From NCBI GenBank assembly GCA_947652605.1, contig OX393579.1, forward strand, positions 19,923,674 through 19,987,673: a stretch of DNA of 64,000 bases, in the 5' to 3' direction. Both the position numbers and the translations under genes were made by a program. Each line of letters starts with the position of its first letter. The first letter of the stretch is position 1. This document shows positions 47,601-55,340 of this stretch, one piece after another. Source of the DNA: Elmis aenea. Its lineage: Eukaryota > Arthropoda > Insecta > Coleoptera > Elmidae. Below the pieces are notes generated by a model, which did not search any database, was not told the origin of the DNA, and worked only from the letters and a program-made list of their open reading frames with translations.

Positions 47601-49051
47601 GTAAGAATACATTTTACTATTATTATGTCTAAACGCAAATATAACATACACATTGATAATATGTATCTAAATCAAGTGTATATTCTATATTGATGATCTA
47701 AAAAACAAATTAGAAATAGAGAATATCTGTACCGTTAATTGTGTTACACGAAATTGCAAGTATAAACAATAAAGTTGTCAATACATATTCACGTAAATAT
47801 ATGGAGAAAAGTGAAGCTCACTTATTTCAAGTGAGATTTTTTACTGCCTCGTGGAGTCTCCCCAGCACAGAAGGTAAATTCGCGTTTGCGTTTAACAAAT
47901 AAGATTGAAATAGCGACAAAACCGGTTAAAACCGGTTAAAACCGGTTTTGGAAAATATTAATTTCGTTTTCGTTCTTGAACGAAAAATAATAATTTCGTT
48001 TTCGGTTTCGTTTTCGTTCTTAAAAAAATTTCGGTTAATTTCGTTTAACGTTTTCGTTTTCGTTCCGTTCTTAGTCCCTGCTTGTGAGTGTACGACCACG
48101 CTTGAATTCCGAAACCCAAAAACTCACTGTTAAAAATGAAGCTGATGAACCACCAAGAACAGCATACAATCTGGATTTAATTTGCCTAGCGGGTTTTCCC
48201 TTCAAATGAAAAAAAATCATAATCGGTCGAATTTCTTTTCTATCCATAATTAATTAAGAAACGAGAGAATCACACACGTAAATCCTTGTTAAAACCAGAC
48301 TATTTGACAGATTGATTTGAAGCAATTGAAGTTTGCAGTTAATTCAAATGAAAGAGTTGCCAATATAACGACATAAAAATATTTGTAAAAAAAAAAGGTA
48401 CCCCTTAGTAGCCATTCCGGAAATATTTCAATCCACCCTCGTTCGTTTCACGGGCAGAAAATGTTGCAAATATACCGCAATTGAGACCTTTCGAACGTTT
48501 TTGGTATCAGTTCAAGCTAAAAATATATGCAAATGACTGGGAAGAGAAAGCAACGACGGATGTAGAAGCCAGAATTAAGATTAAACTGCGCAAATTCGAT
48601 TCCGTGTAGTTCATGTGTACAAAAGTGAGACAAGCTACGAAATATGGCCCAGATTAAATTGTTTTACATTAAATAAATATTATTACCTAACGTTATAATT
48701 TTCTTAGTTAATAAAATACAATTAAAGTCAATATTTTTAATCGACAGGAACTCTACCTGTTGTTTTTCATAGTTAGGTAGATTATTTAATAATATGCCCT
48801 TATAAATCCATTTTTTATAATATAGGTAGGTAAATTACCTAAATGAGGTGATGGTGTTGGACATGCTAATAAAGTTAACTTCTTAAAGAATAACCTAAAA
48901 AAGAAATAAAATTAAGGGTTGATTTGTAAAAATTTTGGATGTAACATAATATCATTAAAAACGATACTTACTTTTGGGTTAATATCATAAATACGAAAGC
49001 AGCAGAACTGATCAAAATAATACGTTTTGTATTTCTGAACAAACGAAACAT
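29525..49051 (-). CDS. Beta-1,4-galactosyltransferase family (GT7) Golgi enzyme, five exons, 307 aa
   Basis: It transfers Gal or GalNAc from the UDP-sugar to terminal GlcNAc of glycans in the Golgi lumen. Exons (minus strand): 49051-48972, 48894-48839, 34720-34297, 31692-31474, 29669-29525; all have GT-AG borders with matching phases and total 924 bp. Residues 1-10 are a short basic tail, then a ~16-residue membrane anchor (type II). The domain has the LVG start, IAIIVPYRNR (86-95), FNRAKLLNVGF (from 130), metal-binding DVD (156-158), FGGV (194-197) and WGWGVEDDN (216-224; vertebrate enzymes have GEDDD). The stem is very short. Which member it is (Gal or GalNAc transferase) cannot be told by eye. 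Intron 2 (14.1 kb) contains the gypsy element in the same orientation. Confidence 0.9.
30018..30144. repeat. 127-bp near-perfect hairpin
   Basis: Arms gtactgcattaccggccct... and its inverse are ~50 bp each, around a loop that itself repeats gccgttgctaaggg. GC-rich compared with surroundings. Confidence 0.85.
30811..30909 (+). pseudogene. N-terminus of DUF4817-type mariner-like transposase
   Basis: MNFTLQEKIDMVYCLEGERN followed by LLLTARIYAHFD and a stop. The F-x-x-x-E-K-x-D-M-V opening and A-x-x-x-Y match the DUF4817 helix-turn-helix. Only 32 codons remain. Confidence 0.7.
31257..31452. mobile_element. Palindromic MITE next to exon 4
   Basis: Ends cctagcacacacagagcgac and its inverse; the whole ~195 bp folds on itself through gtcgcgcgac words and tgtacgcgtacatgcaattg. 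It lies 22 bases from the exon 4 border on the donor side. Confidence 0.8.
31474..31692 (-). CDS. Galactosyltransferase exon 4 (WGWG region)
   Basis: 219 bp from TTTTCAG to AG|GTGAGT. It encodes YFGGVTSFKKEHFEKVNGYS and FWGWGVEDDNMYKR. Confidence 0.95.
31768..32360. mobile_element. hAT MITE with perfect 8-bp target duplication (intron 3)
   Basis: Ends cagggcttttt and aacaagccctt are flanked by atctagac on both sides (31760-31767, 32361-32368). Non-coding; an inner gtgggccgg tract suggests a second nested piece. Confidence 0.82.
32362..32408. repeat. Short 47-bp hairpin
   Basis: tctagacttcaatgcaatac and its near-inverse are separated by about 6 bases. It overlaps the hAT target duplication. 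Confidence 0.75.
32450..33374. mobile_element. MITE with taggggagggttgcc ends
   Basis: Inverted ends taggggagggttgcc and taagggagagttgcc, 925 bp, non-coding. Typical of short Tc1/mariner-like non-autonomous elements; no target duplication beyond possible TA. Confidence 0.65.
33425..34060 (-). pseudogene. mariner transposase remnant (internally deleted)
   Basis: Minus-strand reading gives VELGENAIQTYEKIKQTYSE, SRSQVFKWYKAFSEGGESIK, EEPRPGGPSTSKTD, LNLNHTTVHQI and FLTKNGIPVVT before PPY-PDLSPC. These are the helix-turn-helix and terminal DDE parts of a mariner transposase. The central catalytic part is missing and frameshifts are present. Confidence 0.8.
34297..34720 (-). CDS. Galactosyltransferase exon 3 (catalytic core)
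   Basis: 424 bp from GTTTTTAG to C|GTAAGT, 140 full codons, phases 1 and 2. It contains IIVPYRNR, HPFLKKQVLEYTVFVIEQ and FHDVDMLPE. Confidence 0.95.
34935..35071 (-). pseudogene. mariner transposase remnant, left of gypsy
   Basis: The sequence reads EFY-LPKLKKS on the minus strand immediately after the DLTP encoded at 43440 onward, once the retrotransposon and one AGGT copy are removed. This matches mariner DLAPSDFYLFPKLKK. Confidence 0.7.
35072..36117 (-). repeat. 3' LTR of the gypsy element
   Basis: 1046 bp; ends tgttacacg and cgtaaca on the plus strand. Confidence 0.95.
36118..36128 (-). other. Polypurine tract of the gypsy element
   Basis: Minus-strand agagggggatt abuts the 3' LTR, the usual plus-strand primer. 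Confidence 0.7.
36129..37211 (-). other. Non-coding 3' region of the gypsy element, no env
   Basis: About 1.1 kb between pol and the 3' LTR. It contains a direct 80-bp duplication starting gtgtttagggggcttttacc at 36902 and 36982. Short open frames here look incidental. Confidence 0.7.
37212..40376 (-). CDS. pol: Gypsy Pol polyprotein: protease, RT, RNase H, integrase
   Basis: No ATG opens this frame; the given left edge is a GTG, and the frame is open back into the end of gag in the -1 register. It is therefore probably made by frameshifting near the gag stop. Numbered from that GTG: protease LDSGAS (55-60), RT with YLDD (358-361), RNase H TDAS (506-509), then integrase with an H-H-C-C finger (HAG...CAVCAAHK) and the DDE residues in CIDIVG, ICDNG and NPAERINR. 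It has no stop or frameshift over ~1050 codons, so the copy may be active. Confidence 0.93.
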   Translation of the reverse strand: MTDSPFSSSTAISDSFSDLDIRSKFALDFLLASSEGDERPYLSVEIFGKTFLGLLDSGASRTILGRSGWNVLKSFDLTLLPCSIPECTVANGVSCSVLGLLCVPVVVEKRVVLTEILVIPSLPHSLILGVDFWKKLGIIPNIRNGGWTFSDRKELEIASITDHSHLDARQMSLLSSLLRDIFSVMKSTLGCTNLVEHEIRTTAEPIKQRYYPISPALQKFVDAEMNTMLEQGVIEPSQSPWASPIVLVKKKDSTYRFCVDYRKVNKVTERDAYPLPYVSNILDRLRDAKFLSSLDIKTAYWQIPVKAESRPITAFTVPNRGLFQFRRLPFGLHNSPATWQRLIDRVIGADLEPHVFVYLDDIVIVTNDFDKHLDVLREVFKRLVDAGLTVRRDKCYFCRPELRYLGYVVDKQGLHVDPEKVSAILNLPIPTSVTEVRRVLGMASWYRRFIPNFSTVVSPITSLTKKNANFLWSDECQLAFTAIKEALIAAPILSCPDFNKEFTIQTDASDYGVGAILTQTHDDGEHAVSYISCSLQKAARNYSTTEKECLAVVWAIEKFRPYIEGAHFTVVTDHHSLIWLNNLKDPSGRLARWSVRLQQYDFTIVHRKGKDHVVPDTLSRSVPKLDVVEPAIILPPLQTSDEWYCRLRTSIETNPDKYPVWRVDNGKVFKYTSPRIRGLDPECDNWKFVVPTELHRDLINENHDLPTAGHAGVFKTFERLATRYYWPKMRSSVARYVRRCAVCAAHKVEQKKPYGFMVPRAKPSRPWQFLCIDIVGPLPRSPKGYTFILVVADCFTKYSCFFPLRRATAATVCRAVEDEIFLVYGTPQYIICDNGVQFRSREFGSLCERYRSKILFNAPYHPQANPAERINRVLKTMLSSYVADNHRKWDSLLPKVACAIRTSKHEVIGHSPFFANFGREHHLYGDHMGRPPDLNEPIEDPDRTVDEPGLRTKGIEQLRLDIKNRLNKAYEQASRRYNLRRRPVEFAVNSLVWRRNFALSNAAAYINAKLTAKFIGPFTVLKRVSPWTYQLADESGKDVGTWHVQDMKPYLAED
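40397..41788 (-). CDS. gag: Gypsy Gag polyprotein (463 aa)
   Basis: Structural protein packaging the element's RNA. The N-terminal half is capsid-like (WKDF...; a retrotransposon-gag segment with LFEGDALLWYRSVREDI near the middle). The C-terminus has two CCHC zinc knuckles, CWNCGKTGHVSPSC (418-431) and CYKCGQPNHTTRTC (439-452). The start is the first ATG after the leader; the stop lies inside the pol overlap. Intact. Confidence 0.92.
   Translation of the reverse strand: MAPLCIWKDFIDSLNQGELAYELTSRGFPSATVAEMRKSVRGVLKLYSEKSLSQVAYTVEFNDDKLAITRNLIELESALQTFEGDTKAACFRRTSALMKHTDRRLELANPTTGEMKSELNALRLRAHELKTEFENAYKRALRDQTVPPTTSTPLRNAVTHVSDDSSDEGDILVPPVSQTFSAKFVPVSKWGITFSGRSDASVSSFLERVEELRIARNVSTFQLFSSAIDLFEGDALLWYRSVREDIRDWNSLVINLRQAFLPSDYDERLRQEIYNRLQGSSERPTLFVAAMRNLFRRLTFIPSESEQLHRIICNLRPKYSQSLLFQQPTTFTKLVSLLRTLEDAEIRNRRFEPRSGPEPLLEPDLACTQRSSRQRIDKVDVPSSLKRTKPIASVSTSSTVPSETVIASSSKPFASMTCWNCGKTGHVSPSCPQPQKRHCYKCGQPNHTTRTCPKCNNNKPSEN
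42365..42389 (-). other. Presumed primer-binding site of the gypsy element
   Basis: Directly inside the 5' LTR the minus strand reads gacgcccaacattagggg after a few A/T. By position this is the tRNA primer site and it resembles TGGCGCCC-type sites, but the exact tRNA was not identified. Confidence 0.45.
42390..43435 (-). repeat. 5' LTR of the gypsy element
   Basis: Same length and sequence as the other LTR except for the base noted at 42680. It should carry the element's promoter. Confidence 0.95.
43440..43573 (-). pseudogene. mariner transposase remnant, right of gypsy
   Basis: VVLSHPCYGPDLTP on the minus strand corresponds to the mariner HPPYSPDLAP motif. The other half is at 34935-35071. 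Confidence 0.7.
43574..44994. other. Intron 2 sequence with repeat fragments
   Basis: No gene. Bases ~44170-44260 repeat one arm of the 15569-15977 MITE (acggtctactaaacaggttg). The rest is unassigned. Confidence 0.45.
44995..45355 (+). pseudogene. maT-type transposase remnant, 5' part
   Basis: MTPKQKRVQLVTAVYKFGH at the start, then QTFVVMDDESYFTLDGSD (first catalytic Asp region) and KRHVKFTKKLWVWRAISNKG in shifted frames. It is cut off at ~45355 by a mariner element and resumes at ~48420. Confidence 0.75.
45964..46741. mobile_element. hAT-like element with cagtgtttcttaaactgtgg end
   Basis: Inverted ends cagtgtttcttaaactg and cagtgtttcttaaactt enclose ~780 bp with many aaccggttc-type words. 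It interrupts the mariner between the ILD and KKLSARW codons. The 8-bp duplication is not preserved. Confidence 0.75.
46895..48080. mobile_element. hAT element with perfect 8-bp target duplication
   Basis: Ends cagggactaa and ttagtccctg are flanked by cttgtgag on both sides (46887-46894, 48081-48088). Subterminal DNA is made of cgttttcgtt words. No transposase recognised. Confidence 0.9.
48420..48670 (+). pseudogene. maT-type transposase remnant, 3' part
   Basis: Reads IRPIERFWYQFKLKIYANDW then EARIKIKLRKFDSV and VRQATKYGP, the C-terminus of a maT/mariner-like transposase that pairs with 44995-45355. Confidence 0.75.
48671..48838. other. Proximal intron 2
   Basis: AT-rich; donor of galactosyltransferase exon 2 at its right edge. 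No other feature. Confidence 0.4.
48839..48894 (-). CDS. Galactosyltransferase exon 2 (stem)
   Basis: 56 bp between TTTTTTAG and G|GTAATT. It encodes LFFKKLTLLACPTPSPHL; the split Val gives the conserved L-V-G with exon 3. The C-P-x-x-x-P-x-L pattern is the family hallmark before the catalytic domain. Confidence 0.85.
48972..49051 (-). CDS. Galactosyltransferase exon 1 (cytoplasmic tail and membrane anchor)
   Basis: ATG at 49051-49049 encodes MFRLFRNTKR followed by a hydrophobic IILISSAAFVFMIL, ending CAAAA|GTAAGT, phase 2. This is the usual N-terminus of a type II Golgi enzyme. Confidence 0.85.
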
Positions 49052-50099
49052 AATTTCTTTTAATAATTTATAAGCCTAAATTATATATATACACAATATA
49101 GATTATAATTAATCTGCAGTACGGATGTAATTCAATATTATTACTTTATCTCAAAATTTAACTAAAATTCACCAGTTTCCTATAATATCGATTTCAAATT
49201 ATAAAAACCAACTGCGTACCGATTAAAAAAAAGTTTAAAATGGAAATGCGTTCACTATTTTTAATGAATTTAATATAATAAAATGAAGACTTGCATAAAA
49301 TTGAAGTTTAAAACGTAAACGGCAGGTTTAGAACGGCGCAATCAAAAAAGTACATTAAAAACCACTATATGTATATCGCACTTGGGCGTTTTAAAACCTT
49401 AATTGCATATTATTCGTTATCGCTACTTAAAAATAATTATAACAAACGTCAACATTTCTATTATATTTAAAAAATTAATAATAGTAGTAGTAGAATATTG
49501 TTCGCTTTAGTCTACATATCACACCAGATATCTGCAAGCTTCGGTCAGCGGGCAAAGGCCACGAGAACATTCAGGGCCGCCGCGTGCATATGAGCCGCCT
49601 GTGCAAACTTTAAACCCCCCCCCCCCCTGAATGTAAACAAAAAATTTAACATTTTTGTAATTAATATACAGGGTTCTCGTTTTTCGAAGGCCACTATGGG
49701 GATCTCGTAAACGGTAAGAGTTACGACTTCGGTTAAATTGTCAAGCTACCGGTGCGCGATAAGCAAATGAAATAATAATTTTTTTTATTTTTTTTATATA
49801 GCATCTATGTTATGTGATGATATCACATGCGTGTAGAAGAAGAAGAAGATAGCGACAAATTTGTAGACACATATGTACATTTAAAATAATTATCGGTTTA
49901 TATCGGGTGATCGAAAATGATTGATGTCCGTTGTCCACTAATTTCAGACCGAAAATAAAATAACCAATCATTGCTTAATTTTGAGTCTGATGTTTGCCTT
50001 AAATTGATCAAAATTGAACTAGATATTTCTACACTGATAAAAAGTAAACAGGCGCAACCCTCACATTAATTACAATAATTACAATTATTATTATATCTA
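49052..50099. other. Upstream region of the galactosyltransferase gene
   Basis: Presumably includes the 5' UTR and promoter near 49052-49300, not defined. A fragment of the dispersed tacagggttctcg repeat lies at 49668-49742, next to a C-run at ~49613-49627. Confidence 0.45.
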
Positions 50100-50982
50100 T
50101 GCAGGGTGTTTCTTAAATACTGCAAAAAATTCAGGCAGTGATTCCTTATTGAAAATTAAGGGGGTCTTTCATATAATTTTTTTTCTTAGATGTCTCTTTT
50201 CGAAGTTACACCCCCCTAAAGAGGAGCGTAAAATTAGGTTTTTATTTTATTTCTCAAATTTGGATAAATGTAGAAGAATGATATTTGGTAGATGTTTTAT
50301 ACTTAGTAAAAGGTTTCCCATAGTAATATTTTCAATCATCTCCCACCTTCACACGGGGCTGATAAGTGCGACCCCTGTTGTTTTTTTTCAGAACTTTTTG
50401 GTGGGTTGAACTTTTGCAATTTTAAACTTTTTTTTGGAAGATTAATTTATCTACAAACTTTTTCTGTTCTTTAGTTGTTCTCGTAAAACCTACTGTTTTT
50501 AATTAAAAAATAAAACAAGTCAACATGATCCATCAAATATTTCAAGATAAAACGACTCATTTTGGTGGTTGCCATTGCCATAGTTTGTTTTATTTTGTTA
50601 CTCAAAAACGGTAGGTTTTACGAGAACAACTAAAGAACAAAAAAAGTTTCTAAATAAATCAATTAAAAAAATATATATTGCAAAATTTTAACTACCTACC
50701 AAAAAGTTCTGATAAAAAAACCAACCGGGGTCGCAATTTTCAGCCCCCTGTGAAGGTGGCAGATGATCGAAAATATTACTATGGGAAACCTTTTACTAAT
50801 TGTAAGTATAAAACATCCACCAAATATCAATCTTCTACATTTATCCAAATTTGAGATATGAAATAAAGCACCCCCCTTTATTTAACTCAGAAAGGGAAAA
50901 AATATATATGAAAGACCCCCCTTAATTTTCGATAAGGAATCACCATCTGAATTGTTTCGCAATATTTAAGAAACACCCTGTA
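50100..50982. mobile_element. tgcagggtgtttc foldback element, second copy
   Basis: Long inverted arms ending gcagggtgtttcttaaat and atttaagaaacaccctgta; homologous to 25671-26620. Non-coding. Confidence 0.8.
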
Positions 50983-52198
50983 TATGATACACATGCATTT
51001 ATATTTAGTGTAATAAAAGTATTTACGAATTAAATTGTTTTTATTACAATTGTACATAGAGCATTGCATTCAGTTTCCAAAATATTTACCTAAAAAAAGG
51101 TCATCAGTTGGGAATTTAGTAAAGTTTTATTGTAGGATTAGTCTTTTTTTGCTATTTGAGAGAGACAAGCGACAAAAAAAAGTCATCACTTGAGAATTCA
51201 GGATTTTTTGTTGGGCCCGTTTTTCCAAAAATATTTACTTACTGGTACGCCGCCATATTGTCTACTACAAACCGGTACAATATCTTTAAAAGATTGGGAA
51301 CCTCTGAACTAGGGCAAAGTTGTATATTCAGGTGCTTCATAATTTGACGCAAACAGAACTTATCTAGCTTTTTTAGTTTTTGAGATATAGGGGAAAAAGT
51401 AAAAAAGTGGATTTTTGTTTTTTGCCCAATAATATCTAATCATACTTTGCATTCCTGATCTAAATAATTTTAAAAACCGGTTAATTTAACCGGTTTTTTC
51501 TAAACCGGTTTTTTACGAATAAAACCGGTTTTTCAACAAAAACCGTTATAAAAGTAAAGTTCTCGATTTCGGTTAAACGTTAACCAAAATTTTTTTCGGT
51601 TTCGAGCCCTGCTACAAAGACTATCGAATTACACAACAATAATATGAAATTCTAATAAATGATACCGCAGACAAATAGTAACTGTCATTTGACATTTATT
51701 AGTTGTTTTTTGTTTCATTTTCAAAGATAGCTTGATAAGTGATGGGTAAAATACGATTTTCCTTCATTTCGTGCTTTTTTTAATAAAAATAGATATAGCA
51801 AGTAGTATCTCATTTAAAAGAGAAAAAAGGCACCTTTATTGCATAATGCATAGCCAACTTCGCGGCCCATAAGAAAAAATGAAATTAGGGGTAATATCTC
51901 CAAAATGGTAGGTGTTAAAAAAAATCTAAAATAACAGTTACATTCTCCACTAAAAAGTACCTTAAGAAAGTACAAATAAAATTGTTGTAATGATTAAGAC
52001 AAATAAGGTATGAGAGAAAAAAGAAATTGGACATTTTCATATTTTTTGCTATAACATCTGAAGTACGAGGAATTTTGTACTTTTAAAACTTGATTGTGGC
52101 TCCTCTCATAGTAAGGAATAATTCATCTAATTTAAACAAACATGTATCTCTTATAATAAGCGAGATCCCCATGCTAGAAATGTAATCTGGGACACCCT
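50983..52198. other. Intergenic repeat fragments
   Basis: Contains the dispersed repeat at 51310-51428 and the right end of a hAT-type element (aaccggtttt words, ending tcgagccctg at ~51612). No gene. Confidence 0.45.
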
Positions 52199-52897
52199 GT
52201 ATATCTCAGTAAATATCCACCTTAGGGAAAAATGTTTTGAATAAAAATTGTTTGGTACTTAGTTTTCCATTATAAGACAAAATTTAAATATTTTTTTATC
52301 GAATAACAAAAGCGCAATGAAAAACAATTGAATTTTTTTAAATGACAAGGTACCCCTATATTATGCTCATTTGATTAAGAATTTTTTTATCTTTTCAATG
52401 ATGGGATCACCTTAAAAATGAAGTTTATGCTAAGAGGCCGGCGAATATCGAAAATTTAAAAGATCGTATTAGAGAAATTACACCTGAAATGGTTGGGAAT
52501 TTTATAAATGGGTTTGACAACCGAGTTTATCATTGCCAAGCTGTAAATGGTTCACAGTTTGAACACTTATTGTAGATTTCATCAAAAAATTTTAGTTCTT
52601 ATGATGTTTTTGTTAGAAATAAATACTAATCAATAAAAAAAATATTGCGTTTTTCTCAAAAAGTTGCTTAAGTAAGGGTACTAAAGTTTTGCATCATTGA
52701 AAAGAGAAAAAAATTCTCTATCAAATGAGTATAATATAGGGGTACCTTGTCATTTAAAAAAATTTAATTGTTTTTCATTGCGCTTTTGTTATTTAAAAAA
52801 AAAATAATTTAATTGTGTCTTATGATGGAAAATTAAGTACCAAACAACTTTTATTCAAAAATTTTTTTCCCTAAAGTGGATATTTACTGAGATATAC
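52199..52897. repeat. Foldback element with ~200-bp arms around a transposase tail
   Basis: The arms (52199-52401 and ~52700-52897) are inverted copies sharing ttagggaaaaa and caaaagcgcaatgaaaaaca. An accctgtatat word lies at the left edge. The loop codes for a transposase C-terminus. Confidence 0.85.
52405..52575 (+). pseudogene. C-terminal fragment of mariner-like (DUF4817-type) transposase
   Basis: LKNEVYAKRPANIENLKDRI, REITPEMVGNFINGF and QAVNGSQFEHLL then a stop. It is a longer version of the fragment at 4270-4404 and likewise sits in a foldback loop. Confidence 0.85.
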
Positions 52898-52929
52898 ATA
52901 TAGCATATTCCATTCCTTTTGGACACACT

Positions 52930-53188
52930 GTATAAGTTATTATTTGAAAAATTAAATAATTGCACGCACTTGGTAGAATACTTTTAAAGGCTCTATCGAT
53001 AACCACTATCAAAAGTGTACATTTTTAAAGTCTGGCACATACACACATACACCCACACGGACGTCATCGTGAAAACAGTAAAAACTGCTTCAGGGGACCT
53101 CAAAACGTGTATATCCGTCGAAATCTGGAATTCGAAAATTTTTGCGATCACAATACTTTCTTCATACTACGTATGGCGAAAGTAAAAA
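52930..53188 (+). repeat. Dispersed repeat copy 3 (3' part)
   Basis: Matches 27380-27628 over its length, ending catactacgtatggcgaaag plus taaaa. Confidence 0.75.
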
Positions 53189-54119
53189 GGTTTCAGACTT
53201 TGAATGAATGAAATAATTTATTTAGATTTCTTTAAGAATGTCATAATTATCCGACGAGAAATGAAAGAAAGCTTATTTTGATTTAGATCTTACTTTACAA
53301 GTCGGTGTAGAAAATTCAATTTTAAATGTTATAGATGGCCTGTATTTATTTAATGAGTTGAAAGCATATTAAATTACACAAACATGCCCTTTGGATCCTT
53401 TTCAATATTTGGATTACATTGTTAAAAACAGTTTAGTCATCATTTCCTAATTTATTTGTATTATAAAAATGTTTTTAACCTTACCGATAAGCACGTTTAA
53501 CAGCACTATGATATCAATTGAAAAAATATTATTTCACTAATTTCAAACTTAAATGAAAAAGTTATTGTGAAATTTTGCCAAGGCAAGAGTTAAAAAATGC
53601 ACTTCAATTTTAAGTGATAAATTTTTAACAAAATCCGAATTTTTTTACACATTAAATTTTCTCATCAATATTTTGTATATCTCTTTTTTTCATCAAAAAT
53701 GTCACCATAAAGCTATAGAGTGCCATGAATTTAAACAATATTGGTACAAATAAATGTTTTTATTTTACAGTATGTAAAAATATCTACAACTTTTTCCCCA
53801 AAAATGTAATATAAGCGAGTTATTAACGATTTAAGAAAAATTTCCATTTTGATTTTTGTTTATTATCTAGCGTGCCATTAAACTTTTTTAAAACATTAAA
53901 GCAGGTTTCCCAAACTACGCGAAGGGTTTTTATCCGGCCAGGGCCTTTTTAAAAAATATGTATATAATACCTACTGCTTATGTCTCACAGAATATACCTA
54001 CAATTATAATTTGTGATGAATTGATAGCTTTGCAATAATACCGACAAATAATTATTTAAAAGTGAAAATGTGATGTAAATAAATTTTTTTGTTGCCAGAC
54101 ATAAATATATCCAGCTACA
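53189..54119. other. Intergenic, no feature seen
   Basis: AT-rich; no coding region, inverted repeat or recognised element. Confidence 0.45.
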
Positions 54120-54786
54120 CAGTGGCGTAGCTAGGGTTTGTGCCGCCCGGGGCGGTCCCTGAATTTGCCGCCCCTATAAATAAGGGTCGCTAACTTTTGA
54201 TTTTTCTAACACCAAGCAGAGATCGACACAAATATGTGGGGGGGTAAACAAAATGCGCCGCAGGCGAATTTTTTTAAATTTTAGACGTTCAAACGCGTTT
54301 TAATGCAAAGCTAGATAATGTAGAATACTTAACCATCTTCCAAAATTACAGTTTTACAGTAGAACCTTTTCTGATTTTTATTTTCCTTAATCAGATCGCC
54401 CCCACTGCCACGAAATTATTTTTAATAAGGGTGAAAAATTCCTGTTACAAGAGAGTTTAAAACTGCATGGAATTTAATGCCTAAAATAAATGAATTGTTT
54501 CATAATTTTATTGAATGGTTGGTACCGTATCATAAATTTTATAAGGAACTTGGAATTTCTGTCGTTACAAGGGGGCGGGTTTTCAGTGAAGCAAGGTCAA
54601 GTTGCCCGTTTTATCCTCTAACTTCGATAAGAATTCCTTTTTTTAAATTAATTTTTATGAATTTAAAAGCGCCAAAGCCTGTACTGATTATTACATCTAC
54701 TGATCCTTCATTACCCCCGAGATTTTCATTTTTACCCCATTTGGGTAGACTAAAAGTGCCGCCCCAAAGAAATGTGCCGCCCGGGT
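54120..54786. mobile_element. Element with cagtggcgtagctagg end, truncated
   Basis: Starts cagtggcgtagctaggg and gtgccgcccggggcgg. A partial gccgccc-rich segment lies at 54760-54786, but no right end is found, because a Penelope fragment adjoins it. Confidence 0.6.
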
Positions 54787-55123
54787 TGTAGTTGTTTGGG
54801 TTCTTGATGATTTCCAATGATTCTCGATATAATCTTGGCCAGAAATGGTTTGCGCGGGCCAGTAGTTTTGTTTCTCTGAAGAGGATGTTGTGTCCTGTAC
54901 CCTGGGCGTGTTCTGCTACCGCTGATTTATCGACTTGTTTTCTTGTTGTTTGTCCTTCGTGTTCTTTGAGACGCGTTTGTATACTCCTGCCAGTCTGTCC
55001 TATGTATACTTTTCCACAGGAGCAAGGTATGCTATATATTCCCGCGTGGTGTAGTCCTGTGTCGTGTGTTCTTCTTAATTTATTCGAGAGCTTCAAAGGA
55101 GCGTTGAAAACGGTTTTAATCAC
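54787..55123 (-). pseudogene. Penelope-like element fragment: GIY-YIG endonuclease
   Basis: GIYSIPCSCGKVYIGQTGRS and RLKEHEGQTTRKQVDKSAVA then FRETKLLARANHFWPRLYRE make up the endonuclease domain and tail. It lacks the RT part, so it is a truncated copy of a family distinct from the one at 3-1724. The frame runs on into the neighbouring element, so the natural stop is lost. Confidence 0.85.
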
Positions 55124-55340
55124 TGAGGCAGAACAAACCCATCAAGCGAAACGCCACGCCTCCACAAGCTGGATATATAAACCCAGCAACATCCCTCACA
55201 AATTAGTCGTTTTGTAAAAGACCAAGACACAATGGTCGAAACGTCAACTACTTCTAAATATAGAAGACGCGGTTCCAAACCCGGAAACCAAGATTGTATT
55301 ATGGATAACGGCCGCGAAAGCCTCAAGAATAAAAAAATGT
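55124..55340 (-). repeat. Penelope-associated terminal sequence
   Basis: On the minus strand it contains ggctttcgcggccgttatcc and gttgacgtttcgaccattgt directly upstream of the endonuclease frame. It looks like a displaced terminal repeat of the same element, as happens in tandem partial Penelope copies. Confidence 0.4.

Larger units (their letters stand above)
45356..48247 (-). pseudogene. mariner transposase, full-length but broken, with two hAT insertions
   Basis: From the ATG at 48247: MDRKEIRPIMIFFHLKGKPA, FWVSEFKRGRTLTS, then (past a hAT) RSGRLKTARNWDKMYDMVLA and VSEIKETVGISHERVNHIL. Past the second hAT come KKLSARWVPHLLNPEQKR, RRFVTMEET, and finally HPPYSSDLAPSDFHLFPKLK. This is the ordered set of mariner motifs; frameshifts and stops make it a relic. 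It lies inside the maT copy. Confidence 0.85.

Noticed and set aside
54477..54791. Plus-strand frame MPKINELFHNF...
   Set aside because: It covers the truncated cagtggcgtagc element and the start of the Penelope fragment; no domain.
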